A stretch of 56,255 nt of DNA from Veillonella sp. VA142 (GCF_003992135.1 NZ_RQVN01000010.1:1-56255), one strand, 5' to 3'. Positions 15,487-23,977 are shown, numbered from the stretch's first letter. The notes: generated from the letters alone by a model not told the origin. Numbers and translations: made by a program.

Positions 15487-18400
15487 ATGGGGATAGAAAT
15501 TCATTTATTAGGGACACCACGCATACAAGTAGATGGGCAAGATATCTTTTTTACCTATGGAAAAGTGCAAGCACTCATTTATTATATGGTGGTGAAAGGA
15601 GTGGCTCTCCGAGATGAAATCAGCGGTTTATTGTGGCCGGAAAAATCGGAGGGCAACGCCAGAAAAAACTTAAGAAATGCTATTTATGAGGCAAAAAAAC
15701 TATTAGGAGCAGATGTATTTATATCGCCGAGGAATGCCGTATTACAGTGGAATCCCACAGCACATATCTATGTGGATGTACATCAGTTTCAAAGAAATCC
15801 TAAACAATATATAGATATTTATAGAGGTGAATTTTTACAAGGATTTTATGTAAAAGAGGCGAAAGCTTACGAAGATTGGTATTTAGGAGAGAGAAGTCGA
15901 CTCAAATCTCTTTATATGGAGGCTGTATACGACCTTGTAGACGAGGGGATTGAAGAGAAAAATATCACTTGTATTGAAAGGTATATTCCGGTGTTGTTAT
16001 CCTATGATCCTTATAATGAAGAACGGTTTAGTGCGATTTTAGAACTTCTTATGAGCCAAGGGTTCACAACTATGGGCAAACAGTTATACCAACAGTTACA
16101 ATGTATGTATGCAGATGATTTAGATGAAAGTGTACCTGACCCTCTTCGAGAAGCCATGCATGTATCTAAAGCACAAAAACAAGAGGCTGTGTCCTTTGTA
16201 GAACATACCATGTTGAAAGGCCGTGATGCTGAGGCAGGCGAGGTACAGAAGTATTTGCACTACTTTGAAGATACTCCCGTAGCTTTGCGTATCACAGGAG
16301 ATACGGGAAGCGGTAAAACGAGCCTCGTAAAATATATACGAGATAAAGTAGAGCCCTACCGATGTATGTTAGATAGCCAATGTTATGAAGAGGAACAAGG
16401 CTTGCTATTGCATGCGTGGATTCCTATTGTAGGAAAGATACTGGAAGAAATTGAATTACAAGGTCTGGAAAACATCGAATTACGGCGTATTTATGAAATC
16501 TTTCCACAGTTAGATCGACGTATGGTTCGAGACTTGGGCTTTTTAGAAGTAAAGGAAGCATTGCCTTTTGATGTAGTGTACCAAGCAGTATCAAATTTGC
16601 TAGAACAGGTGTCGGAAGAAATTCCTTTTACATTGATCTTTGAGGATGTGCAATGGATGGACTCTTTAAGTTTTTCTTTGTTGAGTTTATTGCTGTTACA
16701 TCATAGTTCTGAACATCTCATGATAATTATCACTGACGTAGAGGAAGTAAAAGGCATGCATCAACGAACCTTGCAAAGTTTAGAACAGCAGAAAGCGTTG
16801 CAAAGTATTTCCTTGTTGCCTTTACCAGATGAACGGATGCGAGCTTTTATCTTAGACAGAGAACCTACGTTACAGGACACAGATATAGTGGATCAATTAG
16901 TGGAAGTCAGTCGAGGCAATCTGTTGGTGCTCATAGAAAGTATGCAACTATGGAAAGAATATGGTTCCATTTATGGTTTGACTAAAGATATGGAACTGCT
17001 CTATAGCAAGAAATGCGATACGTTATCTGAAGAAGAACGTAAATTGGCGGAGTTTATCAGTTTATTCTATAATGAAGCGCCATTAGGGATGATTGAACAA
17101 TATATGGGTTTGGATAAATTGCGACTTTTACAAACCTTAGAGGAGTTGGAAAGAAAAGGATTTATTGATTACCGTACACAACATGGTGAAGTCCAATACA
17201 GTCTGCGCCAATATAAGTGCAAAGAGTATTTACGAGATCAAATGGCAGTGGATCGACGTAAAATTTTACATGCCTATTTGGGGGAATCCTGGGAAAAACG
17301 GTTAACTCACTCCAAAGAAGATATGATTCGCTATCAACAACTAGAGTTTCATTTCCGTGAGGCTGGGCAATACCAAAAAGCGTTAATGTATAAATTAAAA
17401 TCTTTTATGCATTATTTAAACTTTAATAAAGATGCTTCTCCTGAACTGGGTGTAGGAGAGTTATCCTCTGTTTATGCAGGGTACTTTATGGGAGAAGTAA
17501 CAGGGAAAGCATTGCAAGAAATAGAAGACGAGTTAGCGCATGTATATACATTGTATGGAGATGTGCCGGATGTGCGTGCTTTAGAGTTACCTTACCTATA
17601 TGGAGCAGGTAAATACTATATGAGTATGGGTGATAAAGAACGAGGGATACGATACTTTCAAGAATTATTAGAAGAAAGTACGGAACAAGAGGCATCGAAT
17701 TATAAGTTGGGAGCCTATAAAGAGATGATTTATTATCACTTACAAATGCGCCATGTTCTAGAAATTCACAAATATACGTCCAAGGCATTGGAGGTAGCAG
17801 AACAGTACCATTTCAAAAAAGAGATTGGTGTTATCCTACGCTTGAAAGCATTGGCTTTCATTATGGAAGGTCAGTCAGAACAGGCAATTCCCCTTCTAGA
17901 GGAATCCATACGATTATTCTCAGTCACCCAAACAGTGGCCCGTAGATATGCCATTAATATTGGAGCTGCCTATAACTACTTAGGGGATATTGAAAAAAGC
18001 CAGTCTAATCTAGAGAACGCACTAGAGATGTATCAAAAAGCATTGGATTATTGTGATAAAACGGAGCTATATAGTTCGTGGATTGTATTTGCTACCAATG
18101 CAGGTATGACAGCTTTTGCATTGCAACAATATGAATTAGCATCTACCTATTTTCAACAGTCCTATGAATTATGCTTACATTACACGATTAGTCGTCGAAG
18201 ACCGACTATTGAGGCATACCTTGGTTTATTGGCTCAAATTAAAGGGGATATACATGTAGCTGTATCCTATCTGGAATCGGCTCAATCTCATGGTGTAGTA
18301 GAGCAACATGGACAAGAAGTAGGACGTGTGCATTGGGCGATATGTTTCCTCAAAACTGAATATCCGAGTGCAGAGGTGGACCAGGCGTTTTCTGAAAGCT

Positions 18401-18495
18401 TGACTACCTATGGTACAATAGCATTGCAACAATTAGATGGCTATGGAGATGTATGGGAACGGACGTACCTAACACAGTTGCTCCAAGCTAAGTAA
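15487..18495 (+). CDS. SARP/BTAD-type large transcriptional regulator with AAA ATPase and TPR
   Basis: The 1002-residue protein begins with an OmpR-like winged helix (about 1-95), then a BTAD helical domain (about 100-240). A STAND/AAA-type ATPase follows, with Walker A GDTGSGKT (271-278) and Walker B LIFED (383-387). The C-terminal half is helical repeats resembling TPRs (about 640-1000). Such proteins act as ATP-gated activators. Its place between the C1-folate genes and a transporter gene, all on one strand with gaps of 30 and 22 bases, suggests it controls them. The ligand is unknown. Confidence 0.82.
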   Translation: MGIEIHLLGTPRIQVDGQDIFFTYGKVQALIYYMVVKGVALRDEISGLLWPEKSEGNARKNLRNAIYEAKKLLGADVFISPRNAVLQWNPTAHIYVDVHQFQRNPKQYIDIYRGEFLQGFYVKEAKAYEDWYLGERSRLKSLYMEAVYDLVDEGIEEKNITCIERYIPVLLSYDPYNEERFSAILELLMSQGFTTMGKQLYQQLQCMYADDLDESVPDPLREAMHVSKAQKQEAVSFVEHTMLKGRDAEAGEVQKYLHYFEDTPVALRITGDTGSGKTSLVKYIRDKVEPYRCMLDSQCYEEEQGLLLHAWIPIVGKILEEIELQGLENIELRRIYEIFPQLDRRMVRDLGFLEVKEALPFDVVYQAVSNLLEQVSEEIPFTLIFEDVQWMDSLSFSLLSLLLLHHSSEHLMIIITDVEEVKGMHQRTLQSLEQQKALQSISLLPLPDERMRAFILDREPTLQDTDIVDQLVEVSRGNLLVLIESMQLWKEYGSIYGLTKDMELLYSKKCDTLSEEERKLAEFISLFYNEAPLGMIEQYMGLDKLRLLQTLEELERKGFIDYRTQHGEVQYSLRQYKCKEYLRDQMAVDRRKILHAYLGESWEKRLTHSKEDMIRYQQLEFHFREAGQYQKALMYKLKSFMHYLNFNKDASPELGVGELSSVYAGYFMGEVTGKALQEIEDELAHVYTLYGDVPDVRALELPYLYGAGKYYMSMGDKERGIRYFQELLEESTEQEASNYKLGAYKEMIYYHLQMRHVLEIHKYTSKALEVAEQYHFKKEIGVILRLKALAFIMEGQSEQAIPLLEESIRLFSVTQTVARRYAINIGAAYNYLGDIEKSQSNLENALEMYQKALDYCDKTELYSSWIVFATNAGMTAFALQQYELASTYFQQSYELCLHYTISRRRPTIEAYLGLLAQIKGDIHVAVSYLESAQSHGVVEQHGQEVGRVHWAICFLKTEYPSAEVDQAFSESLTTYGTIALQQLDGYGDVWERTYLTQLLQAK

Positions 18496-18517
18496 GTACA
18501 AAAGAAGGAGATCCTCA

Positions 18518-19819
18518 ATGGATATAGTGTTAAACCCCATAGTGTTATCAGTCATCGCTATGTCAATTTTATGTTTGCTACGATTTAACGTATTATTATC
18601 AGTTATCGTAGCTTCTTTGGTGGCAGGCTTGGCAGGAGGCATGACGGTAACCACCACGATTGAGTCGTTAATCGGTGGCATGGGTGGTAATTCAGAGACT
18701 GCATTTAGTTATATTTTGTTGGGCGCCTTAGCCATTGTCATAGGTCGTTCAGGGTTAGCTACAGTAGTCACTAAGAAGATTACGAATATTGTAGGTACAA
18801 AAAAAGTGGCATTTACGTTGCTCATCGCCTTTGTATCCTGCTTTTCACAAAATTTAATCCCTGTGCATATCGCTTTTATTCCTATCTTGATTCCTCCATT
18901 GTTAGTGGTCATGAACCGAATGAAATTGGACCGTAGAGCGGTGGCGTGTGCCTTAACATTTGGTCTGAAAGCTCCCTATGTGTCGTTGCCAGTTGGGTTC
19001 GGTTTATTGTTTATGACGATTATAAAAGACCAAATGGTAGCCAATGGAGTGAACGTATCTATCTCGGATATTGCCTCTGTGATGTGGATTGGCGGTATAT
19101 CCATGATTGTAGGATTACTCCTTGCTATTGTGTACTATAGTCGAAACCGTGAGTATGAAGATATTGCGGTGGTGCACGAAGAATCTACAGAGGAAACTAC
19201 ACGTATGACGGCAGATTGTTGGAAAGGGTTAGCAGGAGCGGCTGTGGCTTTTGTGGCGCAGCTCTATTTTAAATCCTTGCCAATTGGTGCGCTGGCTGGT
19301 TTGGCAGTATTCTTTGCTACAGGGCTTATCAAATGGTCCAAAATGGATGAAGATGTAGATGGTGGTATTCGCATGATGGGAACCATTGCTTTTGTTATGT
19401 TAATTGCAGCAGGTTATGCGAATGTCTTGCGAGAAACAAACTCTGTAGAGCATTTAGTGTCAGCCACAGTATCTATTATCGATTCTAAACTAGTAGGTGC
19501 TATCATAATGCTTATCGTAGGATTGCTGATTACTATGGGTATCGGTACGTCTTTTGGTACCATTCCAGTTATTGCATCCATTTATATTCCTATGGGATTA
19601 CATTTAGGCTTTTCTGTGCCGGCTATCATCTTATTGATCGGTATCGCAGCAGCCTTAGGTGATGCGGGCTCTCCTGCATCAGATTCTACATTAGGACCGA
19701 CATCAGGACTCAATGCAGATGGACAACATAACCATATATGGGATACTTGTGTACCAACATTTATATTCTATGACATTACCTTGTTAGTAGGTGGTGTCGT
19801 AGGGGCACTAGTGTTATAA
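18518..19819 (+). CDS. YuiF/NhaC-type membrane transporter
   Basis: The 433-residue protein has about 11-12 membrane segments and the ion-transporter signature GDAGSPASD (381-389) with the following LGPTSGLNADGQHNHIWD stretch. The family is annotated variously as Na+/H+ antiporter or amino-acid (including histidine) permease; YuiF of Bacillus is an example. A SARP-like regulator and folate C1 genes upstream make an amino-acid substrate such as histidine plausible, but that is inference. The ribosome site AAGGAG precedes the start. Confidence 0.75.
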   Translation: MDIVLNPIVLSVIAMSILCLLRFNVLLSVIVASLVAGLAGGMTVTTTIESLIGGMGGNSETAFSYILLGALAIVIGRSGLATVVTKKITNIVGTKKVAFTLLIAFVSCFSQNLIPVHIAFIPILIPPLLVVMNRMKLDRRAVACALTFGLKAPYVSLPVGFGLLFMTIIKDQMVANGVNVSISDIASVMWIGGISMIVGLLLAIVYYSRNREYEDIAVVHEESTEETTRMTADCWKGLAGAAVAFVAQLYFKSLPIGALAGLAVFFATGLIKWSKMDEDVDGGIRMMGTIAFVMLIAAGYANVLRETNSVEHLVSATVSIIDSKLVGAIIMLIVGLLITMGIGTSFGTIPVIASIYIPMGLHLGFSVPAIILLIGIAAALGDAGSPASDSTLGPTSGLNADGQHNHIWDTCVPTFIFYDITLLVGGVVGALVL

Positions 19820-19823
19820 AGTA

Positions 19824-19860
19824 AAAGGACTGTAACTTAAGTAGAGGCACAGTCCTTTGT
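19824..19860 (+). terminator. Terminator after the YuiF-type transporter
   Basis: AAAGGACTGT pairs perfectly with ACAGTCCTTT over a 15-base loop, followed by a short T-rich stretch. Confidence 0.8.
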
Positions 19861-19939
19861 TGTATAAAATTAGTATAAGAATGATTGTGTTTCTGTTACA
19901 GATTGAGTGGAATAAAGAATAAGATGATATAAATAACAA

Positions 19940-20089
19940 TTAGTTGAATAAAGCGATTAAAAAATATCCTAGTACAATAAGCATAATAATGAATAGAATT
20001 AAAGAAAAAATAAAAATGCCGATAGATTTGAATAACATAAATAGAGCATCGATGAAAGAGATAAGTGTGGATAGGAAAAATTTGAACAT
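19940..20089 (-). CDS. Small hydrophobic protein (49 residues)
   Basis: A 49-codon frame starts at ATG 20089 and ends with TAA at 19940. The product is almost wholly hydrophobic (two likely membrane segments, about residues 3-20 and 24-47, with Asp14 and Lys21 between), starting MFKFFLSTLISF. CGGAG lies about nine bases upstream of the ATG. It is too short for family assignment. It lies downstream of tRNA-Lys and its terminator on the same strand. Type I toxins and stress membrane peptides have this shape, but nothing here proves such a role. Confidence 0.45.
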   Translation of the reverse strand: MFKFFLSTLISFIDALFMLFKSIGIFIFSLILFIIMLIVLGYFLIALFN

Positions 20090-20133
20090 AAAGGATACTC
20101 CGTAAACTGCGTGCATTTTTCAAGAAATCAAGT

Positions 20134-20155
20134 AAGCTGGGGTCAAGCTGGGGTC
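20134..20155. repeat. Perfect tandem 11-bp repeat
   Basis: AAGCTGGGGTC occurs twice head-to-tail (20134-20144, 20145-20155) and is followed by AACTT. It lies upstream of the small hydrophobic frame (minus strand) and downstream of the tRNA-Lys terminator. It may be an operator or a slippage product. Confidence 0.6.
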
Positions 20156-20198
20156 AACTTGAAAAAATTGCACCAATCAATTTTAATGTAAAAAATAA

Positions 20199-20223
20199 AA
20201 GAACCGCACTGTAATGCGGTTCT
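20199..20223 (-). terminator. Terminator of tRNA-Lys
   Basis: On the minus strand AGAACCGCA pairs with TGCGGTTCT, followed by a T-rich run (TTTATTTTTT). Confidence 0.85.
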
Positions 20224-20228
20224 AAGTG

Positions 20229-20305
20229 TGGTGGAACACCAGGGGTTCGAACCCTGGACCCTCTGATTAAGAGTCAGATGCTCTGCCAACTGAGCTAGTG
20301 TTCCA
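20229..20305 (-). tRNA. tRNA-Lys (CUU)
   Basis: The minus strand folds as a full cloverleaf. The acceptor arm is TGGAACA/TGTTCCA, the anticodon arm TCTGA-CTCTTAA-TCAGA has anticodon CTT, the T loop is TTCGAA, and CCA is encoded at 20231-20229. It reads the AAG lysine codon. It has its own promoter and terminator. Confidence 0.95.
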
Positions 20306-20329
20306 TAGTACATTGTCAAGTATGCTCTT

Positions 20330-20358
20330 ATTATAGACCCATCATTCAATTTTGTAAA
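20330..20358 (-). promoter_or_regulatory. Promoter of tRNA-Lys
   Basis: On the minus strand TTTACA (20358-20353), a 17-bp spacer and TATAAT (20335-20330) lie about 25 bp before the tRNA 5' end. Confidence 0.8.
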
Positions 20359-20367
20359 CGAAAAATT

Positions 20368-20447
20368 TATAATTTACATAGGTCACTACTTGCTATTTAA
20401 GGTGTTCTATGTAATAATAGAGAGGTCAGGAATTGCCTGGCTTTTTT
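20368..20447 (+). ncRNA. Possible short terminated transcript upstream of rpmG
   Basis: TATAAT (20368-20373) is followed by an intrinsic terminator, GTCAGG-5-CCTGGC (20425-20441) with six T residues. The predicted transcript is about 65 nt with no reading frame. A TTACATAG/CTATGTAA inverted repeat (20374-20381, 20407-20414) overlaps its start. The -35 is poor. It could instead be a barrier preventing read-through into rpmG. Confidence 0.3.
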
Positions 20448-20456
20448 AGATTGCAT

Positions 20457-20490
20457 TTGACATAGGCTCCCACTTGTGGTAGTCTATATT
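20457..20490 (+). promoter_or_regulatory. Candidate promoter of rpmG-secE-nusG
   Basis: TTGACA (20457-20462) is perfect; at 17 bp the -10 is TAGTCT, and TATATT lies slightly further downstream. It is the best candidate before rpmG. Confidence 0.5.
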
Positions 20491-20544
20491 GGTATGTTTA
20501 TGAAGTAATAGCCGTCTAGGCACTTTAAAGAGAGGTGTGAACTG

Positions 20545-20694
20545 ATGCGTAACGCAGTAACTATGGCTTGTACTGAATGCAAGCAACGTAACTATCAGAC
20601 AAACAAAAACAAAAAAAATAACCCAGATCGTATTGAAATGAATAAATTCTGTAAATTCTGTGGTAAACACACGTTACACCGTGAAACAAAATAA
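20545..20694 (+). CDS. rpmG: 50S ribosomal protein L33
   Basis: This 49-residue basic protein is L33 of the large ribosomal subunit. Cys9, Cys12, Cys36 and Cys39 form the two CXXC pairs of the zinc-binding (C+) form. It begins the conserved rpmG-secE-nusG-rplK-rplA-rplJ-rplL run. An AGAGGTGTG site precedes the ATG. The C+ form means zinc limitation could be met by a C- paralogue elsewhere, if one exists. Confidence 0.93.
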   Translation: MRNAVTMACTECKQRNYQTNKNKKNNPDRIEMNKFCKFCGKHTLHRETK

Positions 20695-20730
20695 TTTTTA
20701 AATTATTTGTTGACATGAGGATATGATATC

Positions 20731-20955
20731 ATGGCAGGAACTAATTCAAAAGCTCAAGCACAACAAAATAATAACGGTAAATTCGTTCGTGAAGTGCGCT
20801 CAGAGCTCAAGAAAGTAGTCTGGCCTACGAAAAAAGAACTTGTGAACTATACGATTGCAGTATTTGTAGCAGTAATTATTATTTCTGCTATTATTGGTAT
20901 CGTTGACACAGTGTTTGCAGAACTTTTTAAATTGTTAAAGAGTGCTGTAAGGTAG
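20731..20955 (+). CDS. secE: Preprotein translocase subunit SecE
   Basis: SecE is the small membrane subunit clamping SecY in the SecYEG channel. The 74-residue chain has a polar, Gln/Asn-rich start, the conserved amphipathic stretch FVREVRSELKKVVWPTKKEL, and a single membrane segment (about 46-66). This short form is usual in Firmicutes. It sits between rpmG and nusG, the standard location. Confidence 0.95.
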   Translation: MAGTNSKAQAQQNNNGKFVREVRSELKKVVWPTKKELVNYTIAVFVAVIIISAIIGIVDTVFAELFKLLKSAVR

Positions 20956-20967
20956 GAGGCCTTTTTG

Positions 20968-21504
20968 ATGGGAACAGATAAAAAGTGGTATGTCTTACAT
21001 ACTTACTCAGGCTACGAAAACAAAGTAAAAACCACCTTGGAGTTGAAAGTCCAAGCTATGGGAATGGAAGATGTGATTTCACGCATCTTAATTCCTATGG
21101 AAGATGAAATCGACGAAAAGAATGGTGTAAAAAAAGTAGTAAAACGCAAAGTCTTTCCAGGCTATGTGCTGGTAGAAATGGAAGTAAATGACGAATCTTG
21201 GTATGTGGTGCGTAATACACCAGGAGTTACAGGATTTGTTGGTTCTGTAACAAAACCGGTGCCACTATCTGATTCTGAAGTAGCTTATATCTTGAAGTCT
21301 CAAGGTTTGGATCAAGAACCAGTACAAACTCTTGATGTTGAAGTAGGAGAAACTGTCCGAATTACATCCGGTGCCTTTGAAGATAGAACAGGCGTTATTA
21401 CTGAAATCAACCACGATCATGCAAAACTACGTTTGAATGTAGAGATGTTTAATCGTGAAACCCCAGTAGAGGTAGAATATTCTCAAGTTGAGAAAATTCT
21501 TTAA
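20968..21504 (+). CDS. nusG: Transcription termination/antitermination factor NusG
   Basis: NusG binds RNA polymerase and modulates pausing, Rho action and coupling to ribosomes. The 178-residue protein has the NGN domain (KWYVLHTYSGYENKV at the start, PGYVLVEM, NTPGVTGFVG) and a C-terminal KOW domain (GETVRITSGAFEDRTGVI). The ATG at 20968 is preferred to a TTG one codon earlier, given AGGAGG at about 20954-20959. Confidence 0.95.
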   Translation: MGTDKKWYVLHTYSGYENKVKTTLELKVQAMGMEDVISRILIPMEDEIDEKNGVKKVVKRKVFPGYVLVEMEVNDESWYVVRNTPGVTGFVGSVTKPVPLSDSEVAYILKSQGLDQEPVQTLDVEVGETVRITSGAFEDRTGVITEINHDHAKLRLNVEMFNRETPVEVEYSQVEKIL

Positions 21505-21549
21505 TATACTATATAACTCTAACCTTTTTAGGCGGCCGGGAGGTTGCCA

Positions 21550-21582
21550 GTGGGAGGGGCAATTTCGCTCCGTTACCACCAC
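21550..21582 (+). promoter_or_regulatory. L1-type leader element before rplK
   Basis: GTGGGAGGGGC and CTCCGTTACCACCAC flank a short loop. The arrangement resembles the base of the 23S rRNA L1 stalk (GGUGGGAGG...ACCACC), which L1 binds. L1 is known to repress L11-L1 operon mRNA through such mimics in other bacteria. A second similar element occurs before rplA. Assignment rests on recognition of the motif. Confidence 0.6.
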
Positions 21583-21609
21583 ATTTTGACGCAAGGAGGT
21601 GTAATCACC

Positions 21610-22035
21610 ATGGCTAAAAAAGTTAGTAAAGTTGTGAAATTACAGTGCGAGGCTGGTAAAGCGAGCCCAGCGCCACCGATTGGTCCAGCTTTGGGTCAAG
21701 CAGGTGTTAACATCATGGGCTTCGTTAAAGAATTTAACGAAAGAACAGCTCAACAAGCTGGTCTTATCATCCCAGTTGTTATTACTGTATACGAAGATAG
21801 AAGCTTCACTTTCATCACAAAAACTCCACCAGCTGCAGTTTTATTGAAAAAAGCAGCAGGTATCCCAAAAGGATCTGGAGTACCTAACCGTGATAAAGTA
21901 GCTAAAGTTGGTCGCGATAAAGTTCGTGAAATCGCTGAACTTAAAATGCCTGACTTAAATGCTAACACTGTTGAGCAAGCTATGCGTATGGTAGAAGGTA
22001 CTGCACGCAGCATGGGCATTGAAATCGTTGATTAA
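21610..22035 (+). CDS. rplK: 50S ribosomal protein L11
   Basis: L11 is a 141-residue protein of the GTPase-associated centre. The N-terminal [20 protein letters not shown] stretch and [12 protein letters not shown] are characteristic. The start at 21610 is fixed by AAGGAGG upstream; an earlier in-frame ATG would run through the leader hairpin and is rejected. It is followed by rplA after a 71-base gap carrying a regulatory element. Confidence 0.96.
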   Translation: MAKKVSKVVKLQCEAGKASPAPPIGPALGQAGVNIMGFVKEFNERTAQQAGLIIPVVITVYEDRSFTFITKTPPAAVLLKKAAGIPKGSGVPNRDKVAKVGRDKVREIAELKMPDLNANTVEQAMRMVEGTARSMGIEIVD

Positions 22036-22046
22036 TTAGCGTACGG

Positions 22047-22090
22047 TATGTGACTCACATATCGGTGGGAGGGACATCCCGTTACACCAC
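22047..22090 (+). promoter_or_regulatory. L1-type leader element and palindrome before rplA
   Basis: GGTGGGAGGG (22064-22073) and CCCGTTACACCAC (22078-22090) repeat the element found before rplK. Just upstream, TATGTGACTCACATA (22047-22061) is a perfect 15-bp palindrome able to form a hairpin. Both lie between the rplK stop and the rplA ribosome site. Confidence 0.6.
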
Positions 22091-22106
22091 ATAAGGAGGA
22101 ATAAAA

Positions 22107-22817
22107 ATGGCAAAAGTAGGTAAGAAATATGCTGAAGCAGTAAAACTTATCGAAGCAGATAAATTCTACGAACCAGTAGAAGGTATTGAATTAGTTAAGA
22201 AAACTGCCACTGCAAAATTCGACGAAACAATCGAAATCGCTTTCAATTTGAACGTCGATCCTAAATACGCTGATCAACAAGTTCGTGGTGCCGTTGTATT
22301 ACCACATGGTACAGGTAAAACTCAACGCGTACTCGTATTTGCGAAAGGCGACAAAATTAAAGAAGCTGAGGATGCTGGCGCAGATATCGTTGGTTCCGAA
22401 GAATTAGTAGCAAAAGTACAAGGTGGTTTCAGCGACTTTGACGTTGTTGTAGCTACTCCTGACATGATGGGCCAAGTTGGTCGTTTAGGTAAAATTTTAG
22501 GTCCTAAAGGCTTAATGCCAAACCCTAAAGTTGGTACTGTAACACCTGATGTAGCTCGTGCTGTTAGTGAAATTAAAGCAGGTAAAATCGAATACCGTAC
22601 AGACAAAGCTGGTATCATTGCTTGTCCTATCGGTAAAGCATCTTTCGACGATGCGAAATTACTTGACAATTTCCGTACAATCGTTGATACTATTGTTAAA
22701 GCTAAACCTGCAGCAGCTAAAGGTCAATACATTAAAACTGTGACACTTAGCTCCACTATGGGTCCTGGCGTTCCTATGAACGTGTTTAAATTAACAAGCA
22801 CTAACAAGGAACAATAA
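22107..22817 (+). CDS. rplA: 50S ribosomal protein L1
   Basis: L1 (236 residues) binds the mobile stalk of 23S rRNA and commonly represses its own operon. The sequence shows MAKVGKKY at the start, the [12 protein letters not shown] motif and [15 protein letters not shown] (the L1 signature). AAGGAGGA precedes the ATG. The twin leader elements before rplK and rplA are its likely mRNA targets. Confidence 0.96.
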   Translation: MAKVGKKYAEAVKLIEADKFYEPVEGIELVKKTATAKFDETIEIAFNLNVDPKYADQQVRGAVVLPHGTGKTQRVLVFAKGDKIKEAEDAGADIVGSEELVAKVQGGFSDFDVVVATPDMMGQVGRLGKILGPKGLMPNPKVGTVTPDVARAVSEIKAGKIEYRTDKAGIIACPIGKASFDDAKLLDNFRTIVDTIVKAKPAAAKGQYIKTVTLSSTMGPGVPMNVFKLTSTNKEQ

Positions 22818-22829
22818 TTATATATGTTC

Positions 22830-22946
22830 TCTTAGCTGTAGACGGCTGGCATCATTTGATTTAATGAGGAAACTCGCCCGCTGAGGCTGAATCCAATCTA
22901 TTATGGAATGGTTCTCGACCTCAACGTCTTCGTTGAGGTCGTTTTT
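22830..22946 (+). promoter_or_regulatory. Ribosomal L10 leader with attenuator
   Basis: The rplA-rplJ gap matches the L10 leader arrangement: paired segments around AGCTGTAGACGGCTGG and CGCCCGCTGAGGCTG, then an intrinsic terminator at 22916-22946 (CGACCTCAACG-TCTT-CGTTGAGGTCG, then TTTTT). In Firmicutes the L10-L12 complex binds this leader and controls rplJL. Here the terminator suggests transcription attenuation. Confidence 0.75.
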
Positions 22947-22998
22947 ACGCTAAGATAGTACATAGAAAATCACCAAAAATCTACAAGGAGGTATTCTA

Positions 22999-23502
22999 AT
23001 GGCTGTCACTCAACAAAAACAAGCAGTTGTAGCTCAAATGAAAGAAACTCTTTCTCAAGCGAAAGGTGCTGTATTAGTTGGTTATAGCGGTTTGACTGTT
23101 GCTCAAGTAACAGATCTTCGTCGTAAATTCTTGGCTGAAGGTGTGGAATACAAAGTAATTAAAAATACTTTGACTCGCATTGCTGCTAACGAATTAGGCT
23201 ACGAAGCTTTCTCTGAGCATTTAGAAGGTCCTACTGCATTAGCAACTTCTAGCACAGACGCTGTAGCTCCAGCTCGTATTCTTGAAAACTTCATTAAAGA
23301 CACAAAAACTGAAGCTTTAACTGTTAAAGCTGGTATTGTGGAAGGTGAAGTTCTTGATGCTGCAAAAGTACAAGAAATTGCAAACTTGCCGAACCGCGAA
23401 GGTATGCTTTCCATGCTTCTTTCCGTGCTTCAAGCTCCAGTTCGCAATGTAGCGTACGCAGTAAAAGCTGTTGCGGAAGCAAAAGACGAAACTGTTGCAT
23501 AA
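22999..23502 (+). CDS. rplJ: 50S ribosomal protein L10
   Basis: L10 (167 residues) anchors L7/L12 dimers on the ribosome. The GLTVAQVTDLRRKFL and YKVIKNTLTRIA stretches are typical, and the C-terminal helix (VAYAVKAVAEAK) is the L12-binding arm. AAGGAGG is well placed. It follows the L10 leader and precedes rplL by 52 bases. Confidence 0.96.
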   Translation: MAVTQQKQAVVAQMKETLSQAKGAVLVGYSGLTVAQVTDLRRKFLAEGVEYKVIKNTLTRIAANELGYEAFSEHLEGPTALATSSTDAVAPARILENFIKDTKTEALTVKAGIVEGEVLDAAKVQEIANLPNREGMLSMLLSVLQAPVRNVAYAVKAVAEAKDETVA

Positions 23503-23554
23503 TAGCAACACAATTAACTAAGATAACATATATCAAAAATGGAGGATATCAATC

Positions 23555-23926
23555 ATGGCATTGAACATCGAAAACATCGTTGCTGAATTAGAAAATGCAA
23601 CTATTTTAGAACTTAACGATCTTGTAAAAGCAATCGAAGACAAATTCGGCGTAACTGCTGCTGCTCCTGTAGCTGTAGCTGCTGCTGGTGCTGCTGCTGG
23701 TGGCGCTGAAGCTAAATCCGAATTCGACGTAATTCTTAAAGACGCTGGTGCTTCCAAAATCAACGTAATCAAAGTTGTACGTGAAGCTACTGGTTTAGGC
23801 TTAAAAGAAGCTAAAGCTATCGTTGACGGCGCTCCTGCTCCTGTAAAAGAAGGCGTAGCTGCTGCTGACGCTGAAGCTTTAAAAGCTAAATTAGAAGAAG
23901 CTGGCGCATCTGTAGAATTGAAATAA
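23555..23926 (+). CDS. rplL: 50S ribosomal protein L7/L12
   Basis: L7/L12 recruits translation GTPases. The 123-residue acidic chain has the N-terminal dimerisation domain, an Ala/Gly/Val hinge (about 31-50) and the C-terminal domain with [21 protein letters not shown] strong terminator follows immediately, closing the operon. Confidence 0.97.
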   Translation: MALNIENIVAELENATILELNDLVKAIEDKFGVTAAAPVAVAAAGAAAGGAEAKSEFDVILKDAGASKINVIKVVREATGLGLKEAKAIVDGAPAPVKEGVAAADAEALKAKLEEAGASVELK

Positions 23927-23945
23927 TTCTAAAGCAATTAAAAGC

Positions 23946-23976
23946 CCCCTTGAACATTCGTGTTCGAGGGGTTTTT
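23946..23976 (+). terminator. Terminator after rplL
   Basis: CCCCTTGAACA pairs with TGTTCGAGGGG (one T-G pair) over TTCG, then TTTTT. Confidence 0.93.
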
Positions 23977-23977
23977 A

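Noticed and set aside
19896-20123. 75-codon minus-strand frame
   Set aside because: It overlaps, in another frame, the 49-codon hydrophobic frame that has a better placed ribosome site; composition suggests a shadow.
20143-20349. 68-codon minus-strand frame over tRNA-Lys
   Set aside because: It is the well-known spurious translation of a tRNA gene (LAQLAEHLTLNQRVQGSNPW-like).
21544-21609. N-terminal extension of L11
   Set aside because: It would translate the L1-type leader element; 21610 has AAGGAGG and gives the standard L11 length.
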